A DNA stretch of 64,000 bases, from assembly GCA_039654915.1 (NCBI GenBank), contig CM077594.1, forward strand, positions 109,878,893 through 109,942,892. Reading direction: 5' to 3'. The DNA comes from Aquilaria yunnanensis. Lineage: Eukaryota; Streptophyta; Magnoliopsida; Malvales; Thymelaeaceae. The notes below the pieces were generated by a model that saw only the letters and a list, made by a program, of their open reading frames with translations, searched no databases and was not told the DNA's origin. The position numbers and the translations under genes were made by a program. Below are positions 44,194 through 56,655 of this stretch, piece after piece (position 1 is the first letter of the stretch; each line of letters opens with the position of its first letter).

Positions 44194-46782
44194 TGTTGAC
44201 ACCCAATTTCGTCCGACCATAAAAATTTTTTAAAAGAAATTAAATAAAAGAAATTAAAAAAATTATTATTTTTATTATTATTATTATTACTAAAAATTTT
44301 AATTAGTTTAAAATACATTTTTGTTTTGTGAAGATTTGATTTAAAATGATATATGTGTGTATTTGAAAGAAAAAAAGAAAACTCCAAAAAAAATGGCAAA
44401 ATTTAAAAGTTTGAGGTAAAAATGACAAAATTAAGAAGTTTCAGGCAAAATTGACAAATTCTGAAAGTTCCAGGAGCATTTAGTAGTTTGTCACATAAAA
44501 TTTTGAGCCTGCCGACGTTTCTGGCCCAAATTGACAGAAAACGACAAAATTGTCAAAATCAGAAGCTTCAGGAACTTATCCAGAGGCTGAGAGACGTAAA
44601 GGACTAAAATTGTCATTTTACCAATTTAAGAGATAAGTTTGAAATTTTTTATTAATTTATTCATCAACAGTTCAGCCAAACTTCCTCCATAAATAGCCCC
44701 CAAATTTTGTGCTGAACACAGAAAAAAATAGAGGAAAAGCTTAGAGCTCCGTTTTAGAAAAAGAAAAAATTACAGCTAAAAGTCCCTGGCTCTCCTCCCT
44801 TTTCCCAGAAAAGCCTAAAACTTCCATCTGTTTACATAAACACCATCTTCTTCCTCTTGCTGCCAATTTTTTTTTCCCATCCCCAGTCGCCGTTTCCAGT
44901 TTTTTTTTTTTTTCGCGTTTTTCGTCCCAGGAAATTCAAAAATTTTAACTTTTCAGGTAAAACTCATCTTTAATCCTTCATCTTTTCAATTTCTTTCACT
45001 TTGGTCACTAACTTTGTATTTTATTCTTGCAGAATTAATTACTAACCCTTTTAATTTTTACTTGTTTGTTTATTATTTGTTTATTACTAACCCCTTTTTT
45101 TTATTGTTGTTATTAACTTACTAACAACTAACTTTTAATACTATTATTGTTACTAACCTTTTAATTTTTGCATTATTACTAACTTTTATAATTGTTGTTA
45201 ACAATTAATTAACTTTTATTATTGTTGTTAATTAATTAATTTAATTAACTTGGCTAACTTTTATTATTGTTGTTAATTAATTAATTTAATTAACTTGGCT
45301 AGCTTTTTATTATCGTTGTTAATTAATTAATTAATTTAATTAATTTGGCTAACTTTTTATTATTGTTGTTAATTAATTAATTTAATTAACTTGGCTAACT
45401 TTTTACTGTTGTTAATTAATTAATTTAATTAACTTGACTAACTTTTTATTATTGTTGTTTAACAATTAATTTAATTAACTTTGCTAACATTTATTATTAT
45501 TTTTAAAGTGGATGGCCAAAAAGCCCCACTTTATTATTAATTTTTTTTTCTTTATATAATTTTTTATTTAATTCACCTTTACCCTTTACTAATTAATAAA
45601 TAAATGAAAATTAAAAGAAGATTATTTTGTAATTAATTATTAAGGCTAATAAAAATCATTTTTAAAAAAGCCAATTATTTTTATTTTTATATACATGTTT
45701 TTAATTCTTTAAAGATAACAAAAAGTTAAAATTAATTTTAATAGTTATTTTTATCCAGTAAAAATAATAAAAAAATAAAAATAAAACCTGTTTAAAAAAA
45801 ATACATGAAAATTAAGACTTTATATTTTACTGATTTATTTAAAATATAACTTTTAAATCCACTAAAATAATAAATATTTTTCATTAAACAAGAAAACAAA
45901 AAGAAAACTAAAACAAGATAAGAAAAAGATAAGAAAGACAAGAAAAAGAAAAGAAACGAAAGATAAGAAAAAGATAAGAAAGATAAGAAAGAAAGAAAAG
46001 AAAGAAAGAAAAGAAAGAAAAGAAAAAGAAAAGATAAAAAAAGAAAAGAAAGAAAGAAAAGAAAGAAAAGAAAAAGAAAAGAAAAGAAAAGAAAGAAAAG
46101 GAAAAATAAAACTAAAAGAAAGATAAAATCAAAAAGAAAGAAAAGAAAGAAAGAAAAGAAAGAAAAGAAAAGAAAATATAAAGAATAAAAAATAAATTTT
46201 TTAGATCATTAATAAATCTAAAAACAAAAGACTTACAAATTAGTAATAATAAATTTCATAAAAATAATAATTATATAACTAACAATTAATTAAAGTAATT
46301 TCCATATCTGGATGATCCAGCAGGATCTACGGTTTGAAAAATATCAAACTTTCAAAATAAATAAATTAAATAAAAAGATAAAAATCCATATTTTTACGAT
46401 ATGGATTAAAATTTTCACCAAATTCCGTGTCCAAATGACTCGGCAGAGTCCATGGTTCGGAATAAAAATCTTCCGTGTCCAAATGACTCGGCAGAGTCCA
46501 TGGTTCGGAAGTATAAAATTCTATACAAATTAATTACCAAAAATCCACGTCCGATTAATTCAGTTAAAAATTTTAGATTGAAAATTAACTGAAATTTATT
46601 TAAAAGTAAAGCGAAACAAAATTAAAATCAACTAAGGTGCCAATTTTTTGGCGTTTTAACAAAGTTGTTTTAACGTAACCGTACTCCCGAACCCCCGAAC
46701 TCTCGCAGACCAATATTTAAGGTGACCAATCGACCTAGGTAAACAGATTTGTGGCGACTCCCGAAAACCCGACGTTGCCACA
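44194..46782 (+). repeat. 3' LTR of the Tat-like element
   Basis: Nearly identical to the 5' LTR. Differences visible: one extra ATTATTGTTGTT/TTAATTAACTTG unit (about 45395-45440), an altered length of the GAAAA/GAAAG tract (about 45893-46175), and a tandem duplication of TTCCGTGTCCAAATGACTCG plus adjoining bases (about 46424-46510). A handful of single-base changes are scattered (for example GCCGACGTTT at 44511 against GCCGATATTT at 31433). Confidence 0.9.
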
Positions 46783-46897
46783 ACGTGGGAAGAGAAAAAG
46801 GATAAATAGGGTAAAAAGGGAAAAATATACAACATTTTATCATTTATTAATCTCCGTGTCAAATACAAATGGTGCAAACAATGCGGGACAGAGGGAG

Positions 46898-48640
46898 TAA
46901 AAACTATCTAATAGTAAATTTTTAGATTAGAAGATTAAAAAACTAGCACAATTAATAATAATATATCATAATCTTTAACACTAATTTTAGAAGAAGCTCT
47001 GTATCTTTGTTCAGCAAATCCATATTCACAATTAAATCTTATTCTGTACCCACACCTAAGTCTCATTTTGATAATAAGATTATAATTTCTTGACCAAGTA
47101 AAATTGGAAGTGCGTGCTGAAACACCATTATTAAATAAGAGTACGTCTTGCATAAGCCTAACTCAAGTATGAATTTTTGTTCTTTTGTCAATTATATATT
47201 TTTTCTTTTAGGTCTGTTCTCTTATCAATTTACCTGTTCTTTTAGTAAGTTTGTTCTTTTATAAATGTTATATTTTTTTTTATTAGTTCTTATTTATTTA
47301 TTTTTTTTGTCAGGCTTGTTCTCTTTTTTTTTTTCATATTTTAGATTTAATTTTTTTAAAAAAATTATGTTTGAATTTTTTAGATATATGGAAATTTAAA
47401 ATAAAAGAATAAAAATATTTCAGAATTGAAAAAAAAAAAGATAAAAAAAAAACAGATACTATTGAATGACAAAACAATGAAACATGAGAAATAGACCAGT
47501 CATATACAAAAAAAAAACATATAGAAATTGAAGAAAAAAACAAAACAAAATTGATTCTTTTAATATTACCAATTTTTCCTTCAATGTTATTAATTTGTTC
47601 TTTAAAAGTTATCAATCTATTCTTTTAATATTATCAATTTGTTCTTTCAATATTATCAATTTTTTCTTTTACGCATTGCTCTCGACTCCATTTGAGGAAC
47701 AAAAAAAATAAGGACTAAATTTGGTGAAAAGATTGAACAAACAAGAAGTAATAAAAAAACAGATACAATTAAGAAAACTGACCAAAAAATTAAAAAAATT
47801 ACAAAAGAAAAAAAATTAATAAAAAAACAAACAAAAATTGATAAAAGAACAAATAAAATTGAAAAAAGATTAAAAAAATTAATAAAAAATACATAAAACT
47901 AATAAAAGAATAGTTAAAGTTGACAGAAGAACATAAAAAATGATTAAAAAAAGATACAAATGGATTAAAAAATAGTTAAAAATTGATAAAAGAATAAATA
48001 AGAATGGATAAAATAATAGATAAAATTGGAAAAATAACAAATAAGAACTGACAAAAATAAATAAGAACTGATAAAAAAATTCATAAAAAAAATAAAAGAT
48101 TAAATAAAACAGATAAAGAACAGATAAATAAAATAAAAGAAAATATAAGAACAATTAAAAAGAAGAAAAAAAAACTTGGAAGAATACAAAAAATGAAACA
48201 AAAAAGAGAAAAGAAGCAAAAATGAAGTGGGAAAATAAAAGAAAATGACGAAGAAAAGATTTGTAAATAGACGGAAAAAGTAGAAGGGAAAGAATTGAAA
48301 ATTAAAAAAAGACTAGAAATGGAGGGAAAAATCAAGCAAAAACCAAGTAAGAAAAGAAAAGGAAAAAAAATGGACAAACAATGTTGTGAATAAACGGAAA
48401 AATGGCGAAGAAACGAAATTTAAAAAAAAAAAAAACAAATGCAACGAAGAATTTTTTTAAACAAAATAGAAAGAAACGAAAACGGAAAAACAAGTGAAGA
48501 GGGGGGCAAAAAGGCAAAGAGAAGCAAAAGAGAATAAAAAATAAAAAACAACCAAACACAAAAAAGAAGAAAAACTGGGGAAAAAATGTGAAGGCCGCAG
48601 TAAGGCTTAAACCTGCGAATCCAATAGGGTGGCAACCAAG
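46898..48640. other. AT-rich low-complexity spacer
   Basis: Rich in TTTGTTCTTTT and AAAAAGA-type phrases. The part from about 47126 shares GAGTACGTC-GCATA-GCC and repeated TTGTTCTTTTA phrases with 58480-58620, so both may be copies of an old repeat. The minus-strand ORFs at 47334-48727 are low-complexity F/L/I/S readings and not supported. Confidence 0.45.
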
Positions 48641-49720
48641 GTGTACAATACTGTTATTTTTTGGTATATTGTACCCAAAATTTTTAAGGTATACAGTATG
48701 GTATATCACGCTGCATATTATTATCATTTTTATAAAAAAATAAATTTTAAAATATTATTTTCAGATGACATGATTTGTTCAATAATTTATTTTTATAAAT
48801 TTTATATGTATTCTAATTTTTCTCATCATAATTTGTCAAATATAAATAAAATATATATGATATAAAATATTTTTTAATACAAAAAACATAAAAAATGTCA
48901 TATATATAGAGAAAATTAAATAATACTTTAATAATAATAATAATAATAATACATTTTCTAATATCACATTGTGTTTTTAGGTGGCTCAAAGTATGACACT
49001 TCATTTATAGTTTGTTCTGGAAAAACAACATATTCATCTCACATCATGGATTTTTGGTTTTGAGTCAAGAAATTCAGTAAATGAAAGTAATATTCAGTTG
49101 GTGTATCATGCAACAAAAATCCAATTGAGGAATATTGTTCAGCACCATATGATGGCTAAAAAATGTGATGATTGTCACCAAATATATTATTGAAAAAGAT
49201 TGAGGCCGTTGATAATGAACAATGTATGTAACATAAAAAAGTAAGAAAAGTAACTAAAAATTGAAAAAAAAAATGAAGGAAAAAACAAAACAATAGCATA
49301 TTCTGCGGCTACTCTACAACTTTGCATCTAATTTTTTCACAAGGACCTTTAAACTGCTACTATCCATTAAATTTTTATATTAACTAAGGAAAGTAACAAA
49401 AAAATGAAAGTATATGTTTACTTTATGATTTGTTTATTATTTATATTAATGTTTTATATATTTATGATGCTTTGATGTAAAATGAAACAAAAGAAAAAAA
49501 ATAGCCGTGAAAAATAAAATACTGCAGTACATATCATGAGGTATCCGTGGTATACTGTGGTTTTTTTCGACAAAATACATACAAAAAGTGAGCAGTATGC
49601 AAAATACTGCAATATACCATACGATAAAATGAGAAAAATGTAAAAATATTTGTACCTCGTACCGTATACCCCATAGTAAATGATATACCGTGCAGTATAC
49701 TACGGTATTTAACACTATGC
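48641..49720. mobile_element. Inverted-repeat element flanked by TGGCAAC(C)AAG
   Basis: The left end (GTGTACAATACTGTTAT) and the right end (reverse complement GTGTTAAATACCGTAGTAT) are similar. The flanks TGGCAACCAAG (48630-48640) and TGGCAACAAG (49721-49730) differ by one base and could be a 9-11 bp target duplication as made by Mutator-like elements. Many copies of GGTATA-type phrases lie in both arms. Confidence 0.5.
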
Positions 49721-50047
49721 TGGCAACAAGCTAATTACTTGCTTTTGGGCAAATTAAACAAAGTCCATCTCTTCCTCAATCATGCAAGTCTCCAAAATGA
49801 AAAGAAACACTGGCGGCATGTGCATAGCTTTGGGATCAAAATTGGATTGGAGCATATATTCGATTGTATTATGGGTTTTAATTATTATGTCTGAACAAAC
49901 AGTCATTGTGTCTCTTTGGGTCCATAATATGGCAACAAGATCAAGGAGGAGCGCTAATATCAAAGGGATCGATAGGAGGTAGCGAGATTAGAGAGGGATG
50001 GAAAGTGGTGATATCTAATTGTTAATGAATTAGAGGTATTGGAATTT
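49721..50047. other. Short spacer, nothing recognised
   Basis: The two opposed short ORFs (49754-49963 and 49782-49982) have no domain. Confidence 0.4.
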
Positions 50048-50052
50048 AGTAA

Positions 50053-50663
50053 TGCAACACCCTAATATCCCACATGAGTGAATTGTAGGAAGCCTTATGT
50101 AGATATATAGGCTCCAATTCTAAAACATAAGCACCTAGCTCTTAGTTTTTTCATAAAGGATAACTCATGTGGTGTAGGCAGGTGTTCCGTTGACCAATAT
50201 GGGACGGAGGAACTTCTTTATACTGAGAATCCATTCCTAAGTACCTAATACTTATCCTATTCTAAAGAATAGCTCATATGGTATAGGCAGGTGTTCTGTT
50301 AACCGGTTCTAGACTTGGGTCGTTACTGATGGTATCAGAGTCGATCCAGGATTACGATGGTGTGACATATTGGATGTGCACATGCATCATTTACCGGAAC
50401 TGATCCTAGATTTAATAGGCTACTTGACTGGGAGCTAAGTCTTAACCAAGTAGTCTAATTAGAGAGGTTATTTGGTCTAGAGAACCAAGTAATCCGACTA
50501 ACCCCAATAAGGATGTTGGGTACATAAGGGTGGAAAGCCTTTTGTATATATATAGGCTCTAGTTCTAGAACATAAACACCTAGCGCTCATCCTTTTCATA
50601 AAGGGTAGCCCATGTGGTGTGGATAGGTGTTCCATTGACCGATTTTGGACTTGAGTCATTACA
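50053..50663 (+). mobile_element. TRIM-type small LTR retrotransposon with AGTAA target duplication
   Basis: Bounded by AGTAA on both sides (50048-50052 and 50664-50668). The left repeat (about 50053-50326) and right repeat (about 50505-50663) share GGCTC-A-TTCTA-AACATAA-CACCTAGC and CATGTGGTGT-GGCAGGTGTTCC. A primer binding site TGGTATCAGAG at 50330-50340, complementary to initiator tRNA-Met, follows the left repeat. The interior is about 170 bp with no coding region. The left repeat contains an extra internal copy of the GTGGTGTAGGCAGGTGTTCC block, with a diverged version at 50276-50300. Confidence 0.75.
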
Positions 50664-50879
50664 AGTAAACAAGAATGGTTCTTGAATTTCATAAATGCAC
50701 TAAGATATACTTGTTTCACCACTAATTAGTGTGATCACACTATATGTTAGTGCTATCATATCAATTCACAACATCGGATGTAACACATATGTATAACACA
50801 TCATCACTTAGGAACCAATAAGATGATGTCATATGGAGCCTATGTGATAAAATGGATAAGAGAAGGTAACTTCTATCCC

Positions 50880-51230
50880 TTAGAGAAAAAACACAACATT
50901 TAGAAGAGTTGTGACTTTAGGCCGAACCATTATGGCCATCTAGGATGTGGTTATTGCCTCATTTTCAAGAAGACATGACTCTTTGAAAGATTGTGACCTA
51001 GGGCTGAACTATTATGACCCTTTAGGAGGTGATTATGGCCTTATTTTAAAAAGATACAACTCTTAGAAAGTTTGTGACTAAAAGTTTGTAACTAAAGGTT
51101 TAACCGTTATGACCTTTTAGAGTATGGGTGTGGCCTTATTTCAATGAGACATAACGCTTAAAAAGGTTATAACTTAAAGGAGTGAATCTATGTAACCTTT
51201 TATGGAAAGTAATGGCCTTCCAAAGGCACC
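50880..51230 (+). repeat. Diverged tandem repeats, unit about 80 bp
   Basis: Four decayed units built on phrases such as TTGTGAC-TAGG-TGAAC-ATTATGACC and GGCCTTATTT followed by AAGA-ACAACTC-TTAGAAAG. Possibly part of an old LTR. Confidence 0.5.
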
Positions 51231-53486
51231 TATTTACTCATATAAAAAAATGCAAATGGGATAGTTTTAGAGATCAATTTTTGCATCATTCTCTTTTCCA
51301 AAACAAGGCCAAAATACATAGATACACTTAGAGAAGTGTTATATCTCGTTTCTTCGAGTGAAAACATCAAGTTATTGAGTGTGAACAAGTATTAGTGGCT
51401 GCTTCAATGAGTTGGTTATCAATTAGGTCATAGGAAAGTGTGAAATAATCACATATAGTTGGAAATAATGAAAAGACCTTTTAAAGCTCGCAAACCCATC
51501 GCAAGTTAGTTATTCTTACTATTTTCTTTAATTTTTGGGATGATTATATTGATAATCAAAATCCTTCAGGAGAAGGATGAGAGATGGTGAGATTGGAGGA
51601 TAAGTCAGACTTTTGAGTCTAGGAATTTCATGGTCTTTTATTGCTAGCGGAGAAGGTGGAAAGGGAAAGCTTTTGGGGTGGGGAGAGAGAGAGAGCTAGT
51701 GTGGGTCATTGAAACCGCAAAAAATAATTTTGGTATCACTGACAACTCAGCATAAATAAATTTGTAATATAGTAGTAAAAATCAGGTCAAATTCCAAGGA
51801 AAAATTTTTAACCGAAAGATTTCTGTCAAAAAACTGAAATAAAATGTTGATGGGTTTTTTGAATTGAATGCTGAAATAAATTAACTGTAGAATCAAAATG
51901 CAATTAAAAAATACTAAAAGCGCTCAGCTCAGGATTGATTATTCATTCCAATCACTCAGTTGATCATTGAATAAAAGTATGTCTTTAATTCAAGCAAATG
52001 AACAGGACTCTCCTTAAAGCTAAAAAAAACCCAAGAAATTTAGTAGTAAAATTAACCAGAAAAAACTTCAGATTAATTTCTTAATTTTGAATCACCAGAT
52101 ATTGAAAAAAATTTTCTAATAAACTCAAAATCAGCATGAAGAACAATGAATAAAAAAGTTTATTTCAGGGAACAATCTAAAAGCTTAAACAATTTAACCT
52201 GTCTTACTTCTTTTGGATGAACTAACTAGAAATTAAAATAATTCCCAACCAATTCACTTGCTTCTAAACGAATTCTTTTCACCTAAAAGGTTGAAAGAAA
52301 ATCAAGCAAAATTGCAATCTCAAAACCAATTCAACAAGCGAGAACATAAAAATTAATTGTAATAAATCTGAACAATGAATAAGTAAATACTTGAATTTAA
52401 AGAAAGTTTCAATAAAAAAAAAATCAATTCTTGCAACCGGTATTAACAATGAAAATTGCCCCTAGAACTGAATAGAAAAATTACTCAAATATGTTTTGAA
52501 TGAAAGATAAAATAAAAATAAAAATAAAAATGAATCGAAGTGCCAAAAAAGAGGGACCAGGAGAAGGAGGCGTCCAACTGCAAGAGAGAGAGAGAGAGAA
52601 AAAGGAAGAGAGGGAGGTCTGGCGGCAGCTCTCCCTTTAAATTCACAAAAAACAGTAACCTAGTATGCTAAATGCACAAAATCTCCCTAATTTTCTATAT
52701 TTTACAAAAATATCCCACACAAATAAAAAGATTTAAAATAATTAGAAGATTTCAAAGTTGTAAGCTAAGCAATACTCTAGAACATCAGCAGCAATTTCAA
52801 GCTGAAATTTGACTTTGATACAGGCATTATCTCTCAAAACTCAAAGTATGAAATTTGTATCTCTCTTTCTTAGCTTTGAAATGGCATCTGAATCGCATAA
52901 AACGGATATCTACAACCAAAGATATGCCCAAAATATTGCAACTGCTTCTGAATCAGGGATAACGCTCAAATCGTGACTTTGAAGCTAAATTTGATCCCTT
53001 TAACGTACAAACTGGGTTTTATGATCTGCATATGATTTGTAGCTCACAATGTTAGCTTTCCAATGAATAAAAAATCACTCAATTCGGATCTCTATTGCTC
53101 AAGATATGATTTTTCCATTGGAATATCGCCAATCTGTCAAAATCTTGAAAGAACACAACCAAATTAAAACTTGTAAAATTGAAAATTAAATCCACTTTCA
53201 ATAAATTGAGTCTAGATATATTATAAGCTACAAAACATACTCAAAATATATCTTTAAAGTTCAAATCATATTAAAACATACTAAATATGAGAGAAATGAA
53301 TATAATAAATGTAGGTTTATCAGTGTGTGTGTGGAGGGGGGGTTGGTCCAGCACATTGGAGACCTTAAGAGAACCAAACCAAGGGTTAGGGATCCATTTA
53401 GGAGAATATAGGAAGGTTATAAACAATAAATGAATTTTACCCATCTAAAAAAGGATGAATCAGATCTCTTTTGGGACTGCCAAAAT
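51231..53486. other. Non-coding, probable remains of LTR retroelements
   Basis: No ORF. The part near 52740-53110 contains AGCTTTCCAATGAATAAAAA and TATTGCTCAAGATATGA phrases seen in long plant LTRs. A GA microsatellite lies at 52583-52598 and another near 51684-51693. No termini located. Confidence 0.35.
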
Positions 53487-53494
53487 GGTTGAAT

Positions 53495-54021
53495 TAGGGA
53501 TGTCAATGGATGTTCAATCCAGTTACATCTGATCTGATGGGTTGGATTTTTTTAGCAATTGACTGGGTTTGGGCCGTATATGAATTTTTTTTTCTACCCA
53601 CCGACGGGTTTGGGTGGGATGCCGGTTTAGAGTTCCTCCACCCCACATCTGACCTATATATATGTGTGTGCGCGTGTGTATAACATATTAACATTAGTTA
53701 TGTGATGAAAATGAGAATATAATGGATAAGTTATATGAAATTAAAAATAAGCATGAGTTGCTTTAATAGATAAAGTATAATAAATGTTTTAACAACAGAT
53801 GCAAGATTCGACATAATATGATTCAATAAAATTGTGGTTGTGGAGGTTTGGTGGATGGATAAATTTTACCCGACCCAACCCGTATAAAGATGAGTAGGAT
53901 ATAAAAGTAAAAATTGTTCACTCGACAGGCGATGGATAAGATGCGAGTATAGCATTCAATATCATATGTAGGATGTGGGAATACCATTATCTAACTCAAA
54001 TTTGACCCATTGACATCCCTA
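53495..54021. mobile_element. hAT-like MITE, TIR TAGGGATGTCAATGG
   Basis: The 15-bp inverted repeats TAGGGATGTCAATGG (53495-53509) and CCATTGACATCCCTA (54007-54021) match exactly except the orientation. Flanks GGTTGAAT (53487-53494) and GGTCGAAT (54022-54029) match in seven of eight bases, the duplication length typical of hAT elements. The interior (527 bp in all) has GGGTTTGGG-like stretches and GTGT/GTATA repeats, no ORF of note. Confidence 0.82.
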
Positions 54022-56655
54022 GGTCGAATCATTTATATGGTTAGAAAATTTTTATATTCAATTTACATTACTACCATTATTTAAATTCTTGTTGCACAAA
54101 ACTCAAAACATAATTTTTCCTTTTTAATGATCCTCTTCTAATCTATTACACAAGAGCAAAAAAGAAATTTTTTTAATTCTTCTTTAAAATCTCAATATAC
54201 AAACCACAAGGAAATTTTTTTAAATTTTTGTTTCATGAGAAAAAAATGTAAAAAATAATAAAAATTACACATATTAATATCCACGCATAGAAAAATGATT
54301 CATCCTCTAAGTAACTTATTTGCTATAAGATGATACAATATCTAGGTTCTATTTTAATTTATTTTTTAAATAGTCAAACTTTGTGTGATAGTTAAGAATG
54401 TTTGAATTGTTACTAAATACTATCATCTTAATTAAATTTTATGATTGTTACTTAGAATTTCATTAATTCAACTCTTAACTGTAATCTCGATCTTATTCTA
54501 GGGTACATTTAAAAAAAAAACAAAAAGAAAAACACTAATATGAGAAAAATGAGCAACCCTCCGTCTTTGGCAGAATAACTAAGGTGTTTGGTAGATATGA
54601 GGGATCATTCACTTGTAATAATTCCCCTACATATCATGTTTTCAAGGTCTAAGTTAGTGACAAATTATATAGAATCTGTTTAGTTGCAGAAAATTCTCTC
54701 TTTTCTTCCTCCCAATTTTTTTTTTTGATAAAAATTTGAATGTATAATATATACTATAGAGGATGTGGAAAACCTTGTTTTCTAGACTTAAAAAAAAAAA
54801 ATTCATGTGTTAAAATGAAAAAAAAAAATTAAAACAAAAATTTCTATTTTACAATATGACTTTTTTAAAGTTTAGGAAACAAGGCTTTCATTCATTTGTC
54901 CTAACTCCTAAATCCAAATCCTCATCCCAAATTTTTCTTTTTGCCACGTACTTGTTTTAACGGAGACTAACATTAGTGTTTAAATGGAGAAGAATAGTAA
55001 CAAAGCAATTTCCTAACTGTCTCTCTCCCTATCTCTTGATCGATCGATTGTACGTGAAGCAGATCTAAGAAGATGAAACACATGTTTACTTAAAAAAAGG
55101 ACCAAACAATATTAAGAAAAAGGACCAAACACTGCAACCCTGTGTCAAACAAAAAAATATATATTTTTTAAGGGTGTAGTTTAACAGAAAGGAAATGCGC
55201 TGTTACTATAACCCGACTCCGTTTAAATAGTAATGTTAGTGTCCGTTAAGGGCAAAAAATATGGTAGGTGACAGGCAGGAAACGGGGACAGGGAGTAGCG
55301 TAGGGGACAAAGGATTTGGATTCCCCCATCCTTTGATTTCATCAGCTCAGCGGTTGTAACTAATTCATGGATGGAGTAATGTAATGTAATTAATCCATGG
55401 GATGAGCCTAAAACTAAAAGCGACAGATTTCCTTACTTCCTTCCCAGCTCCCACCGCTGTAACTTTAATTCTTTCTTGTACTATCTAACCATTTCGCTTG
55501 GGGTCGGTTGACGTGTCACATTAAAACTGGACGGATTTTTATACCTTCCCTCACGTGGACGACTTTGCTTGGACTATGCATACGTTTCACATCCATTTGG
55601 CTGTGGCTCCAGCAAACCAAACCACGGCTAGTATTAGTATTAGTGATTAGTGATTAGTATTAGAGTTAAAGTTTTGAAAAAGTAATTTAAGAGTATCGTT
55701 TAGATTTTAACTTCATCAGTTTTATTACCACCATTAAATAAATTATTTAAAATTTTGATACTAATCATAAAAGTTGTTCCCTAATTGCATCTACTTCTAC
55801 ATCCTATACTCTCCTGTTTTGAAAAATTCTTAACTCCATTTGTATTATTCCCCTTTTCTTTTTTAACTTATTCTATTTCTCCAGTTTTTAATCATTGTTT
55901 TCACAATTTCGCAATAGAAAAACAATAAATATAGTGTGTGTGTGTGTGTGTATATATATTCACAACATAAAAAGAATTTTTCAAAGAAATTGAGCCACAT
56001 TGAACTTTTGACTAATGCTAAAAAGAACATACATAGGGAAATAAAAATAGTTCCTTCATAAACTAAAATAACAAACTTTTATCTACTTATCAAAAATTTA
56101 TTCTTTTTTAATTTATCTTTTTCTTCTTCTTCTTTTTTTTTTTTTTTTTTTGTTTCATTTTAACTAATAAAAGAACTACCAGCTAGTTGAGCCAAAAAAA
56201 AAAAAAACCAAACAATTACTAGTAAAACAACAACTAGATCCTCTAAAAGTCAGTATATTGGGGTAGAGGATCTTCCTTTTAGTGGGTTAGAGCGCACTTG
56301 GTACAAGTACAACCAGCAGCATGGGGGTAAATCGATTTGAAGCAAAATTGATAGAGTATGGCTAATGAGGCGTGATTGAAATCATGCAGCAACACAAAAA
56401 AAAATTTCTTCCCTCCTCTCTTACCAGACACACACTAGTATGATGATTCATCTTCATGAAATTTCTAGGAAAAATAAAATCTGCTTCAAATACCTGCAAA
56501 TGTGGGAAAACTAGAGTCTGATAATTATGAAATTGTTACAACAGGGTGGAATACCCAATTCATTGGATGCAAAATGTTTCAGCCGGTTGGAAAGCTCAAA
56601 CTCATAAAATCACTATTCAAAGGACTGAACAATATGAAGTTTAGAGCAAATTTGT
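54022..56655. other. Intergenic spacer without recognised gene
   Basis: AT-rich, with a slightly GC-richer part at 55260-55620. A GT/TA microsatellite lies at 55935-55961. No ORF supported. Confidence 0.45.

Larger units (their letters stand above)
31115..46782 (+). mobile_element. Full-length Tat/Ogre-like LTR retrotransposon without pol, carrying host- or virus-like cargo
   Basis: Two long terminal repeats (31115-33651 and 44194-46782), each starting TGTTGACACCC and ending GTTGCCACA, with an ACGTG target duplication on both sides (31110-31114 and 46783-46787), a primer binding site at 33655 and a polypurine tract before 44194. The internal region of 10.5 kb holds a shortened gag (34706-36001) but no recognisable protease, reverse transcriptase, RNase H or integrase. 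It instead carries three copies of a cysteine-rich ORF (38746-40893), a LOG-type gene (41312-41941) and a minisatellite (42497-44030). Such elements with gag but without pol depend on a relative for replication. The group is inferred from the gag motifs, the primer site and the termini. Near-identical LTRs say the insertion is recent. Confidence 0.9.
30166..46897. mobile_element. Mariner/Stowaway-like element split by the Tat-like retrotransposon
   Basis: The left piece is 30166-31114 and the right piece 46788-46897. The left end CTCCCTCCGTCC (after TA) and the right end GGGACAGAGGGAG (before TA) are inverted repeats that continue to TTTGCACCA on both sides, and both are bordered by TA. The interior of the left piece (about 30380-31100) is unusually GC-rich and made of GAGGAGATCGG- and GATGACGA-like phrases, with AGGAGGCCGAATCAATGAGG repeated at two places. 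ORFs there are low-complexity readings. Confidence 0.75.

Noticed and set aside
47334..48727. Long hydrophobic ORFs on the minus strand
   Set aside because: A/T-rich runs give strings of Phe, Leu, Ile and Ser; no domain, and they overlap each other in several frames.
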